From Nothophoma quercina (Eukaryota > Ascomycota > Dothideomycetes > Pleosporales > Didymellaceae), in the NCBI GenBank assembly GCA_021642125.1, contig JAKIXB010000011.1, positions 1 through 64,000 on the forward strand: a stretch of 64,000 bases of DNA, read 5' to 3'. Shown here piece after piece: positions 31,860 through 42,892 of the stretch. The translations under genes were made by a program, and so were the position numbers. The first letter of the stretch is position 1. Each line of letters begins with the position of its first letter. The notes beneath the pieces were generated by a model, which was not told where the DNA came from, did no database searches, and saw only the letters and a program-made list of their open reading frames with translations.

Positions 31860-34800
31860 CTAGCCAAAGTGGCCCGAACCCTCTGCACCTCCATAAGCTG
31901 TCTCTTTGAACCCAGCAGGTACAGTCCATCCATGCATGGCACAAGCACGCATGTAAGCGTCCACCGCTTCACCGACGCCATAGTCGTGGCGGCCACCGCG
32001 CTCGAGGCGGGCCGGCTTGGGCTCGACGCTGGTGATAGCCATACGAACCTGGACCAGAACGGACTCGATCGAAGACACTGCACTCCAGCCATCGTTGGTC
32101 AGAAGCTGCATGCACATAGCGCCACCTGCTGTGACGTGGCCCCCACCACCAGCTGCAAAGCTCAAGAAACGCGGTCGAATGACTCGGACAAAAGGCGGCG
32201 CCATTGGGTAGTCTTTACCAAAGCGCAACTCGAGGACCACGCTCTTGACGTCGTGCTTCTTCATATCCTGTGCCAGCGGCAACTTTGGATCGAAGGAATG
32301 CAACTCCACGATCCACTGATACATGTTCTCGATCTTGTCTTCGTCAATATGCCAGCCAAGTTCATGCAGCGGCTGCTCATTTTGCGTGTTGATGAGGGTC
32401 TTGAAGTCTCGCATCAGACACTTCGTTGCTGCAGAGGAGGCCCAAGAAGGTTGCTGGAGCATCGGCAAACCGCTGTAGTCCAATGTCCCGGGAACGTAAT
32501 CCGTAAGTGGCTTCGAAGGCTTCAGCTTGTTGAAGAAACCGCCCAGCTTCGACTTGCCCTTGCCGTCCAACGTAGAGTTCGGTGTCGGAAGTGGATCGAT
32601 GAAATGTTGGGTTCTGGGAGGCGAGGCATCTTCGAAGATGATGAGGTCTTCTTCCAATGTCGCAATGCTCGCATTGTCGTCATCTTCAATCTCAATGGCA
32701 TCGTATTTGCTTGTGCCTTGTGCTTTTTGCCGCTTGTGCTTCTACTCAGACATCAGAATTTGTGCTGCAGCAATCACTCCGAGTAAACTTACTGTAGTAC
32801 TGTGCGACTTGGGTCGTCGCGAACCTGCAACTGCACGTATAGGAATTACAAGCTTCCCATCACTTCCATTGGGCGTCATCAAGGGGTCTTGCTCCAAGAT
32901 CTCCAGAGGTATCGATCCTTTATCTGTGCTTGCTGTAGCTTGAGAGGCAGCACTGCTAACGAACAGGTACCGCGTCTGAATCCAGTCAAGCTGAGCCACG
33001 ACAAGATGCGGGCTCCGGCTGACAAATTCCTGGGGCGCATTGACAACCTCGTTTAGAGCGAGGGCTTGCTGGATGTTCAGCTCACTATTCGGCCAGCTGT
33101 ATCCATACCCTCCGTACCCCGAATAGCCAATACTAGTACCGGCATCCAGAGAGTGATAGACACCGTGACCGAACGCGCGACCGTGGTGGGTTTCGTTGAA
33201 GTGTAGGCCTTCGCGGATGATGCTATGCCAGTTGTGTAAAGGGCTGCCGTGCCACGCAAACAGAGTTGGGAACTGAAGATGGAGTCTATTAGTGACCTCT
33301 CGGACAGATTGAATGAACCGCCGCTCTTTATCCGGAGCACCCATAGCAAACCTGAATTGCGCCCATCTTGACATGCCGTACAGTCGATCTTCGGCTTTGC
33401 GACCAGTAACGGTGTTGTCCTCACTATCGACCTGCAGGATACATGCTCGGTTCGATGCAATGATCCAACGTAACAACCCAAGAGCTGCAGGCGGAAGGCG
33501 ATCATTCCAGGCGCTGAGAGACGACTGAGCCTTTCGAAGTAGATACTGCTTCATGTCCTTCACGGGAGGAAGAAGGTCCAGAAGAAGGCAGATAACCTGG
33601 CGTTTGTTCTGCTCAGGAATATCGTCGAAGTTCTGGTTGTAGACCTGGAACTTTGCAGGCCGAAACTCATCAGTCTTGCGCGGTACCGTAGGTGCTGGTT
33701 TTGGTGCCGGCGTTGGTTGTGCAGCTGGTGAATAGCCATAACCACGAGAGGATCCATCTAGGGTCGCGACAGCCGCTTCGAAAGGCTTAGAGATCTTGAT
33801 AGACGGATAGTAGGATGTCTCCACGACGCGACAATGTAACGCTTTGCCTGGGTCATCATCAAAGCGCAGTGTGACCCACTCATTCACTCGTACGGGACAT
33901 GGCTTTGATATATCGTCGAATAGGATCTCTTGGTTGTCCAAGTGCAGCTTCATGGGAATGGGAGCGGGGCCTGTTGTCCGTGATGGCAATGCAGCGGGCA
34001 CCGCCGGTGTACCATAACCACGGTAGGAATGAGTAAGTGCGTAGTCCTCTTCGTAAGAACGGGATGGCGGCACCATCAGGGCTAGACCAGTCGGAAAGTC
34101 CCTCAGTCGAGACTGGCGTGCGCTGGAGTAACAAAAGCTGACGAGCAGGTCCACTACCTTTGGCTGTGAAGTGACTTCGTGCTCAATACTTGGACCGAAT
34201 CCAAGCGACATGTACTGGTACAGACACAGCGGGTTGTCGCAGACATACGGCTTGATCGCTTGAAGATCATCGGCCATCTTGCTGAAGCAGATAAGGCAAA
34301 ACTCGGTACAGCGCACAAAGTGCCTCAGGACGAACTGTATGCCTACAAGAGGTAACGAGTGCTCCTGACCCGTGGACTTCTGGATATGATCGTCTGTGAC
34401 GAGGGAAGGCCAGGCAGTATTGACTACTTCGGGAGCATAGTACTTGTCGTCGTTGCCCTCTTGGTGCCTGCTCATGGGTTGTAGGATCTGATCGTTGTAG
34501 AATAGTTCAGCACCGTTCCAGTCCATGCCTGCGTATCGATACTTCAGCAGCATGTGAAAGCGCTGTGCGAGCAGCTCGTTGAGCGGCCGTGAGATGAAGG
34601 AGTGGCGATAGCCTTGTGAGATAGTTGCTTGTGATTGAGGGTCTGCCTGTTGGGATTCCTCGCGGCGCTTTTCTTCTTCCCTGCTAAGGATGGTGAATGC
34701 TTGCACCGCTTCCTGCAATGTTGGCTTGTAGGACTTGGAGATGCCAATCCGTATACTAAAGTTCCGCTGCGTCTGACCAGCATCATAAGATCGCAGGTCG

Positions 34801-35604
34801 TCTACGGTCTTATACCCAGCTGGATAGTGAAATAACGCGATGAGATACTCATTGGGATCCACCTGCCATGCTTGCATGGCTTCTTCGGAGATACCCAGCT
34901 TCTTGATACGGATCGAGATGCTGATGTAACAACCAAGACCGTCCATTAGACCGCCCAGATGACCGACCTTGAAGCCACTGTTTCTTGCAGCCATGAGGTC
35001 GCGGCGAAGGCGTTGTCTGAATGCATCTGTCGCTTCTGTAAAGACACCCGGAGTCGAAGTATGATGCACGCTAGCGAACGGCTTTGGCAACATCTCTTCA
35101 TCGCCAGGGAAGTACTCTTCTTCGAAGTCGTCCTCATCATCTGAACCCTCCTCAAGACCATCGAAGTTTTGTGAGTTGAGCATCTGCTGATCGCCATCCT
35201 TGTCGGTGGATTCCAACTTGCGAGAGACGATCTCCAAGATCTGTAGCACCGTCTTGCCTTCAGCCGAGATGTCGCTCAGAGTGCTGGCAACGCTAGCGGA
35301 AGCGTCGTCAGGCCCATAAATCATACACGTGTGGCTTGAGGGATAGTCAGATAGCTCTGCAACGAATGTTAGTCATTCTGCAAACCGTAAAGCGACGTCT
35401 CAATACGAATTTCGAATTGAGGCATCCGGATCAAAGGATAGACTTACCAGGTATCAAGACAGACACTTTGAGCTCATGGCCATCAGCGGCGCACATGAAA
35501 GTGAACTCGCCATCGTCGCCTCCAGGTTGAACATTTGAGATGCCTGCGATTGATGCGCCCTCTACAGCCGCAGCCAGATCGGCCACAAACTGCCTGCGAG
35601 GCAT
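31860..35604 (-). CDS. PARP catalytic domain fused to a ubiquitin-conjugating (UBE2Q-like) domain
   Basis: Exons (minus) 35448-35604, 32793-35356 and 31860-32741, 1200 aa. The first intron (35357-35447, 91 bp) joins MPRRQFVADLAAAVEG...VSVLIP to ELSDYPSSHTCMIYG; the second (32742-32792) joins RRPKSHSTT to KHKRQKAQG. The centre of the protein has the PARP signature: FAWHGSPLHNWHSIIREGL (NAD-binding His) and FGHGVYHS. The C-terminal ~270 residues form an E2 fold: YPMAPPFVRVIRPRF, then GGAMCMQLLTNDGWSAVSSIESVLVQV with the active-site Cys, closest in pattern to UBE2Q. Fungal PARP6/8-type proteins with an E2 domain are known. The likely role is mono-ADP-ribosylation linked to ubiquitin transfer; substrates unknown. 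The start at 35604 (MPRRQF) is preferred over 35697. Confidence 0.9.
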
Positions 35605-36392
35605 ATCTGGCTCACCAGCGTTGCAGCTGGCGACGTCAAGACTGAGGTTGGTGCTGCAAGGTTCAGGCCAAGCTAGCCGAGCTCTTAGGTGGATCAAAGT
35701 TGAGGGACCAAGGTTGTAATGGTGAGAGGGTTGGAGCTCGCGAAACGAGTGTCCAATGAGGCACAGTCGAGAGGTGGGGTGACGTCAATGCCTTTTGTTT
35801 GTGTGAAAGGGAGCAATTATTGCTGCGGTGACCAGTCTCCCTCCATCAAGCCCATGTGTTGCAGCAGGCGGGTAAAGAGCGGACAAAGCGAGTGAAGTAG
35901 AGGGAAGAGAAGAAGTACCGAACAAACGGTGCCTGGGAAGCTGCAGACTCATGGACACGTTCTTGGCATGGCAATTGCTCCTTGTGCGACGATGCCTTAT
36001 ACACCGGCAGGGCCTTGGAATATTGAAGTGACCGTGAACCGCCAGGCAGCAGAGCGCGCCGCCACAGCTTTAGGGCTAGCGCCATGGTTCAAGAGACCCC
36101 GCACCTGCATTTTGCGCACACGCCCGCGGACCCTCATCGTTCAATGATGGTACATCTATCGGATGTGCACTCAGTTGCACTCCAAGGAAGATGCGAGGGC
36201 TCGCTATTAACGTGAAGGAGGAAGACGCGTCAAGATGGGGCCATGACACGCGCCAGTCCAGCTCCGGCGCGTCTAGCTGCCCCTGCCCCTCCCCCACCAC
36301 AATGCGGCTGCGGCCGGCGTCTGGCTCGCCTCTTGCTGGAGCCTCAATCCAGGAACGCTACCACAACTTCCGTCATATCTCCGCCCTCCGCC
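35605..36392. promoter_or_regulatory. Divergent promoter region
   Basis: 788 bp between two head-to-head genes. An open frame reaching in from 36243 is in phase with the right-hand gene but is P/A/R-rich without family likeness, so I treat it as leader. Confidence 0.4.
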
Positions 36393-37427
36393 ATGGCCGT
36401 CGCAGAAGACAACACAGCACCCAAGTCCAGTCACGTGTCTGACCTAGCCCTCGCACCTTTCCTGCAGTCACAGTTTGACCCTGCCGAATACCTCAATGCG
36501 ACCCTTCCCTCGCTCTCGTTTAGTGGGCGGCCAGCCAGAGGCACCTCGGCCTCACTAGCGGACCTCTCATCGCAGACACAAGACCTCTTGTCGCAGCTCA
36601 ATGCACAGACTACACGACTTTCGGCTATCCTCACCCAATTGACCGATGACATATTGCGAAGTGGAGGGAGACTGGCATACGAAGTCGAAGTGCTGCGCGG
36701 CGAGACCATAGGGCTCACAGACGTGCTGAAAGATGGCTTGAAGGGCGATATTGCCAAATTCGTGCCTGGAGGTATATCTGTAGAAACACAGCAGCGAGAA
36801 GAGGATACCAGCAGACGAGCGTCAGAGGCCCAGCCCACTACCACGGCAGAAGCATTAGAAGGTGCCACGCAAGCGCCTCCCACAGCACCCACCGACACAA
36901 CCCCAGAATACATAACCTCTCTCCATACCCTCACAACCGTCCGCTCACGCCTCGAAAATGTCATCAAGGTCTTTGGAGAGGCTATGCACTGGACCATCCC
37001 GCCCAGTGACGTCTCCCTCGGCTCTAGCTTGATCAGTGTCTCGGCCCCCGAACCGGGCAGCGACAACGCCTCGCTCGAGCAGAGAGGCAGAGAGTTTGCA
37101 TCGTCTCTTCGTTCCGAGATCGCCGACCTCATCGCTGGCGATCCAGAAGAAGGGCCCGCGAAGGCCGAGGCTAGGATCCAGGCGCTGCGGGATCTGGCAG
37201 TGGTGTGGAAGGGCACGGCGGAGGAAAAGGCACGGGCGAAGTTTGTGGAGGGGTTGGTCAAGGTGGCTGAGGATAAGCAGAGAGAGATGGAGAAGGAGCG
37301 CGAGAGGAGTAAAGGGAGAAACGGGCGGAGTGCTAGTGTTGCTAAACCACAGCAGCCACCAGTCAAGGAGCAAGGGAGAGGCGGTTTCTTAGAGAATCTC
37401 AGTAGGATCCGAGGATTCGTCGAGTAA
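36393..37427 (+). CDS. Putative COG7-like protein (conserved oligomeric Golgi complex subunit)
   Basis: Single exon, 344 aa from the ATG at 36393 (GCCATGG context). The N-terminus DLALAPFLQSQFDPAEYLNATLPSL followed by DLSSQTQDLLSQLNAQTTRLSAILTQLTDDILRSGGRLAYEVEVLRGETIGLTDVL is the coiled-coil opening that I associate with fungal COG7 proteins. A helical second half with a K/E-rich stretch (EEKARAKFVEGLVKVAEDKQREMEKERERSK) and a short tail GGFLENLSRIRGFVE follow. COG7 tethers retrograde vesicles at the Golgi. It is about half the length of animal COG7, which is why the call is tentative. Confidence 0.65.
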   Translation: MAVAEDNTAPKSSHVSDLALAPFLQSQFDPAEYLNATLPSLSFSGRPARGTSASLADLSSQTQDLLSQLNAQTTRLSAILTQLTDDILRSGGRLAYEVEVLRGETIGLTDVLKDGLKGDIAKFVPGGISVETQQREEDTSRRASEAQPTTTAEALEGATQAPPTAPTDTTPEYITSLHTLTTVRSRLENVIKVFGEAMHWTIPPSDVSLGSSLISVSAPEPGSDNASLEQRGREFASSLRSEIADLIAGDPEEGPAKAEARIQALRDLAVVWKGTAEEKARAKFVEGLVKVAEDKQREMEKERERSKGRNGRSASVAKPQQPPVKEQGRGGFLENLSRIRGFVE

Positions 37428-37843
37428 GTCATATCAGGGATTGTAGGATACAACTGGTATCAAGATTGCAATGACAGTAGTATGCGGCACTAAGTGCTGT
37501 TTCAGTACGTTCAGCGTCCACGGAAACATAGGCATACGCTGCTCAGGAGGGTGCTGATGCGTCACCGAGCATAAGAGTAGAGCGAAAAGACTGTGTGGTG
37601 ACTACATTGCGTTCGCTTCGACCCGCCCTTGACTGGCTGTGTTGGATCCTCCAGGAGCCAGCCCTTGCGGGCGGCTACAACTGGGTTCACCTCAAGCCGC
37701 GAAGAGGGACTGGGATGCTACTAAACCATGGAGTCTACAGCTATGCCAGATCCGACCCCAAACAACATAATCCAAAACTCCTGAATGCCTCGGGGTATCA
37801 TAACAACCAAAGAACTCCATTCCAATGCACAATCGTATCCATC
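37428..37843. other. Convergent intergenic region
   Basis: 416 bp between two 3' ends. No gene or repeat seen. Confidence 0.4.
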
Positions 37844-39708
37844 TTAGTACGTCTGCAAACCCTCAATCGCGGTCCTCGCCCTCATTGCCTGCGCCTCAAA
37901 TGACAAAATCTGCTTTTCGCATGCTCGCCTCAGCTTCTCCTCGCCCCTCTTTGCGTTGTAGAGGACCCATTGCTCCACGGTCATCTCCTTCTCGGACTTG
38001 GTAAGGCCGCCCAACACGGCTGCCTGGAGGTCCTCAGCAATGGCTCCAGCGGGCACTATCGCGTCGAGGCCAGCGTCGATGACAACGTCGTTCATAAATG
38101 CTTGCATCTCTCCTGCGTTACCAAAGAATGCGTCGATGTCGATAGGATCCCACTTCTGGACCTGCTGCTGTTCATGGTCGGGAGTCATCATCCTTGTCGG
38201 TGTCTTCTTAGGTGTTCCAACAAGGAGAGATGCAGGCAGACTTGAGATGTCGGCCTCCATGTCTTCCAGCTCAGCTTCAGCTGACTCGACTTCCGTAGGC
38301 TGGGGCTCAGGCTCCACGAATTCTGTTGGCATCCTCTTAGGTGTACCAGCAAGTAGATCTTCAGGGAAATCTGAGACGCTGCTGTATCTGATGCGCTTTG
38401 GTGAAGCTTCGGCAACCTCCACATCTTCAATTTGGTCGCTTGTGCGCTTCTTGCTGTGAGACTTTGTGGTGGTGCTCGCGGTCGAGGCACGTTTGGCCTT
38501 GGGCGCAGCCTTCTTGGCCTTGGGCTTTGCTGTTGGTGCTGGCACGGGCTCGGGTTCGGGTTCGGGTGATTGCTCGTCTTGGACGTCGTCCATTGTGCTG
38601 TCGACTGGTTCAGGCGCATGCTTCTTGCCGCGTGTAGGCTTCACAATCACACTGTCAAGTGTGTCATCAATCTGGGTGCTTGCTCGCTTTCTACCTCGTG
38701 TCGACTTTTCTGCAACGCTGGAGATTGTGTCATCGATTTGTGTGCTTGCACGCTTTCGGCCGCGCGTAGGCTTTTCTGTGACACTGTCAAGTGTGTCGTC
38801 AATCTGCGCGCTTGCAGCCTTCTTGCCGCGCGTAGTCTTGGGTTTGACATCTTCAATAGTGTCGTCAATCTGCTCGCTCGTGCGCTTCTTGCCGCGCGTT
38901 GGCTTCTCCACCACACTGGATATTGAGTCGTCGATCTGCTCGCTGGCACGCTTCTTCCCGCGAGTCTTCGACGCTGTGCTTGCGGTTGATGTGCGTGCCG
39001 AGGCACGCTTGCCCTTCTTAGTGGCGGGCTTGGGCTCGGGGTGGTAGAGTTCCTTGAGCGCAAAGAACAGACAGTCGGGCGCACGTCGTCGGTGCTCTTC
39101 CATCGGATCGTCGCCGACATCCCATGCGTCGAGGGAGAGGGAGCAATAGGCGCAAGTGGCGCCATCTGGGGTGTCCAGTGTTGGATCATAGTACCAGCCA
39201 GCCTCAACTAGCTGTAAGTTGTGTTAGCGCTGCCTCCAAGATGCATGCTGCAGGTGCTTACTTGTTCGATGCTCGGGTATCCCTCGTTGCTGTCGAGAGG
39301 CCATGATTCGCCGAACGTATCGCGCCGCGCCTGCATCATCGCGTCTGAGACGGGGTCATCCTCGCTCCTGCCTGGGTCTCCGGTGCGCAGACGAATGCAT
39401 GTGACAACTGCGAAACCGCAGTTTGGAGAGTGCGTGAGGTGTTCGTACGCAGGCACATCGTTCTCTTCCCAGCCGTCTAGCTGGCAATGGCACGAGAAAC
39501 ACTGCACGTTGTCTGGGCTGGCTGTCGTGGGCTTCCAAACGAATCCAGCAAACGCCAGGTCGTGTGCTGATGGATGTGCCAATGGCCAGGCGTTCTTCGA
39601 TTTAGAGGGCGCCTTCTTGGTTTTCGAGGATGTGCGCCTGGACTTGGAAGTCGCGGGCGCGCTGAAGGTGTCGATGCGCGCCTGCAGGCACGCGAGGTTG
39701 GCCGCCAT
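37844..39708 (-). CDS. bir1: Bir1-type inhibitor-of-apoptosis/chromosomal passenger protein with two BIR domains
   Basis: Exons (minus) 39262-39708 and 37844-39211, 604 aa; intron 39212-39261. BIR 1 (about residues 15-110) shows WPLAHPSAHDLAFAGFVWKP and the zinc ligands CFSCHCQLDGWEENDVPAYEHLTHSPNC. BIR 2 (about 115-205) shows SWPLD..YPSIEQLVEAGWYYDP and CAYCSLSLDAWDVGDDPMEEHRRRAPDC and is completed by splicing. A basic, repeat-containing linker and a C-terminal acidic/helical part (KWDPIDIDAFFG...KSEKEMTVEQWVLYNAKRGEEKLRRACEKQILSFE) follow, like the INCENP/Borealin-binding end of Bir1/Survivin. The role is chromosome segregation with Aurora kinase. Divergent from tam41 over 280 bp. Confidence 0.93.
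38570..38965 (-). repeat. Six tandem 66-bp (22-residue) repeats inside bir1
   Basis: Six uninterrupted in-frame units of consensus TRG(K/R)K(R/A)AS(E/T/A)QIDD(T/S)(I/L)xSVxEKP, 396 bp with no length variation. The last unit is the most diverged (HAPEPVDSTMDDVQDEQ). Basic RGKKR and acidic IDD alternate; S/T sites are frequent. Confidence 0.9.
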
Positions 39709-39988
39709 GGCTCCTGGACGCTGGCGCGGGGAGAGGGTTTGGGGTTGGGTTAAAAGTGGATGTCTCAGGGGTCAAGTATGACGGCAAAAGTGGTCGCGTG
39801 AAGTTGCGCGGTGCTCGAGCTCGGCCGTGGTGCGCGTTGTGAGCTGAGGTGTCGCGGAGTCGCGGTTGTTGGGGAAAGCAGCTGCGAGGTAAACACGCGC
39901 CCAAACACGGCCGTCTTTTTAGTTCGGCTTACGTCAGGCACGCTCTCTGCGCTTCGCAGAAGCTCAGGCATCGACCTCACCACCACAA

Positions 39989-41347
39989 ATGTATCGATTC
40001 CGCCCGTTCGCACGGACAGCATGGTGCAGGACGCCCCTGCTGCTCCCCGGCCGCCGGTCCATTGCATCGCAGCAGGTGCAGCCTAGCAAACAAGAAACCG
40101 AGTACCAGTCGCTACCTGCAGGATGGGAGGACCAGGAACCAACACTGTCCGACTTCTCGGAGCTGCCGCACAAAGACTTCGGAAAGAACCAGCTGATGCA
40201 GACAAATGAGGAGTTCAAGCGGTCATTACGAGGCATACTGCGCCAGTTCCCGCCCGTCACCTATGCCTTTGCGTACGGCTCCGGCGTCTTCCCGCAGTCG
40301 TCTGCGACCGCGTCGCTCACGACCGAGTCACCGCACCCGAACCCTCCCGAGGCCATCTTGAAATGGCAGAAAGGCGGTGGCAAGATGATAGACTTCATCC
40401 TGACGCCGAGATACTCGCAGCACTTCCACTCGCTCAACTTGCGCGAGCACCGCGACCACTACTCGTTCCTTGGATCCTTGGGCTCAGGCGTCGTCAGCCA
40501 TGTGCAGGACCGCTACGGCGCGGGCGTGTACTTCAACCCATACATCACTGTCAATGGCACCATGATCAAGTATGGCGTCGTCAACTTCGAAACCCTCCTG
40601 CGCGACCTCACCGATTGGGACACGCTGTACCTCGCCGGTCGCCTACACAAGCCCTGCAAGATCCTCCACGAGGAGCCCAACATCCGTCTTGCCAACCAGC
40701 GCAACCTGCTGTCCGCCGTCCGATGCGCCCTCCTTCTCCTGCCACCGACCTTCACCGAGAAGGAGCTATACTCGACCATCACAGGCCTGAGTTACCAGGG
40801 CGATCCGCGCATGCAATATGGTAGCGAGAACCCCAAGAAGATCGACAACATCGTCACGCACCAGATTCGCAACTTCAGACTGCTGTATCACGATCTCATC
40901 TTGTCGCTGCCAAACATCATGTACGCCGATTTCCAGGCTGTCCACAAGCCAGACTGGATGGATGACACCAAGCTCGACCTGAAGCTCACACAAGACATGA
41001 ACCCGGAGCGACGTGCCAACATGGTGCGACGCCTGCCTAAGAAGTTCCGCGAGAAGATCTACTTCTTGTACCGGGGCAAGTTCGGTATCTCGGGAAGCGA
41101 GTACAAAGACATGTTGGAGGCTAGCAAAGACGAGGACGCCAAGGGCGGTGTCAAGAAGCAAGTCGGCAGTGACTTTGACAAGCGAATCGCAGCCGAGAAA
41201 GACCTGCCACAGATGGTTACAAAAGCCGTCAATCAAACCGTCAAGTGGCCATCCACCGTGCAGAGTCTCAAGGGACCTCTCTCAGCAGGACCACAGCGAG
41301 CCTGGAGATATCTGCAAGAGAAGCGCGCAAAGGGCAAGATGAAGTAG
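39989..41347 (+). CDS. tam41: Mitochondrial CDP-diacylglycerol synthase Tam41 (phosphatidate cytidylyltransferase)
   Basis: Single exon, 452 aa. The N-terminus MYRFRPFARTAWCRTPLLLPGRRSIASQQ is a clear mitochondrial presequence. The Tam41/Mmp37 core follows: FPPVTYAFAYGSGVFPQS (nucleotidyltransferase G-S motif), KMIDFILTPRYSQHFHSLNLREHRDHYS (metal-binding aspartate), GAGVYFNPYI and IKYGVVNFETLLRDLTDWDTLYLAGRLHKP. The length is that of fungal members. The enzyme makes CDP-diacylglycerol on the matrix side of the inner membrane for cardiolipin synthesis. Confidence 0.97.
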   Translation: MYRFRPFARTAWCRTPLLLPGRRSIASQQVQPSKQETEYQSLPAGWEDQEPTLSDFSELPHKDFGKNQLMQTNEEFKRSLRGILRQFPPVTYAFAYGSGVFPQSSATASLTTESPHPNPPEAILKWQKGGGKMIDFILTPRYSQHFHSLNLREHRDHYSFLGSLGSGVVSHVQDRYGAGVYFNPYITVNGTMIKYGVVNFETLLRDLTDWDTLYLAGRLHKPCKILHEEPNIRLANQRNLLSAVRCALLLLPPTFTEKELYSTITGLSYQGDPRMQYGSENPKKIDNIVTHQIRNFRLLYHDLILSLPNIMYADFQAVHKPDWMDDTKLDLKLTQDMNPERRANMVRRLPKKFREKIYFLYRGKFGISGSEYKDMLEASKDEDAKGGVKKQVGSDFDKRIAAEKDLPQMVTKAVNQTVKWPSTVQSLKGPLSAGPQRAWRYLQEKRAKGKMK

Positions 41348-42892
41348 GCTCGTTGTGCTTCTTCAATTGCATCCAGTGTTAGGTTGCACCAAAAACTGCC
41401 TCTTCAGGCAACCTTCTCTTTTGTACCATCACGAAAGCGCAAGCGAACAAGCGAGCGTCACTTATCATAGACTTGTATTTGGATTGCATGCAGCCGCCGT
41501 TCAGCAGCATGCGGGTCAGGCTTGAAAGAAAAGTTGAGCGAATTTCATTCTTTTGCTGGCTTCGAAGATGCAGCTCTGTTTCACTGTATACCTCTATACT
41601 CATACGCGACTGCAAATTACTCACGTTGTTCCTAGGGCTTTTGAAACGACTCGTGGGCTTCAAGACTATCTGACAGGAGGACAACTGCGCGTCGTACAAG
41701 CAATATTGTGGTTGTCAGAGACAGGCTGGCTAGCATCTCATAAGCTCCCTTGCTTGCTCCTGAAACAAGCAAGTTTCTCTCTTTCGGATCCACACCAGTG
41801 TGCCACAAGCACGTGACGTGTAACGGTGTCTTGCAAAGAGCAAGTCACAAAGAGCTGGGCGCGTTCTGCATCTGAGGAAGCCACAGTATCGGCTTTCCTC
41901 GACCCAACTCACACTCCACTCGCCTTGCGCAGCCAGTTACACGGGGTTTAACATCGCTACGATTCTCCGAAATTTGATCAAGACAGCACCCTAAGTTGAA
42001 ACCCATCGGCCCATCTCTTCACAGCTTGGAGTCATTCTTGCTTCCCTCAATGTCGGAAGTGATATGCTAGTTTCTTCACTGCGAAAGTCAATGACAGACA
42101 CCGCCCCGTTCTGAAATTTGATCAGATCTTCTCGCGCTCGTATGCTTACACATGGCGAATGTGTGCTGACCGGCACTGATATAGGCAGTGCAGCGCGCTT
42201 CCTGCGAAGCAATTCTGTTGGTGTCCACCAGGTTCTTTCATATTCCACTGTGTTTGCCTTCAGCGTTAGTAGTCAGCGTTTGCTTCACTAAAAACGGCAC
42301 GCTACGCACCAGTGGCCGCGTCCACGCATTCCAAGACCACGATTTCTACGCGCTTGGATGATGGGTACTGTATCAGCCACAGTCCTGGCATCAGCTCTTC
42401 TTGATGGTTATAGTGGTTTTGCCAAGTCCTTGAACGTTCTACTTTCAGCTGCAACGGCTCCGCCAGAAGCCAACGTTAATAGACAAGCAGTTCCTCTCGC
42501 TTGCAATAGTCCTGGCAGTCGTGGTGTGGAGTACGCCACGCCACTCAATTCCACCTGAGCCATCTTGAGAGTGTAACCCAATTGGCTCTCGGTCACTGGA
42601 GTCTACCCATCAGTCCTTATTACATCGGCAATGCGGCTCACGGTCCTCCACAATTTTGACGTTGGTTACAGAGCTGAGCCGAGCAGCACAGACGTAGGAA
42701 ACGCCTTTGGAGACAACGTTGCCATCACAGACTGATGACCAGCTGCGGATTCTGACTTGATGTCAGCCTCTGACTTCCCTCAAGACAATCTTGTATCCCA
42801 CAGTCCGCCCTGTCCCCTGCTCTTGTCAAGAGTGGTATAAAAGAGTTTATCTCATCTTCTCCTTAATCACCAAACTTTCTTGGCCATTCGAA
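41348..42892. other. Intergenic region, 1.5 kb
   Basis: Only short frames on both strands, none with recognisable content (the longest are about 85-105 codons). No tRNA, repeat or transposon seen. It includes the promoter of the secreted-protein gene to its right. Confidence 0.4.

Noticed and set aside
36431..37453. Minus-strand 340-codon frame
   Set aside because: Antisense to the COG7-like gene; S/R/P-rich with no domain, whereas the plus strand gives a coherent coiled-coil protein.
38466..39047. Plus-strand 193-codon frame
   Set aside because: Antisense shadow of the bir1 repeat region; its periodicity is explained by the 66-bp repeats.
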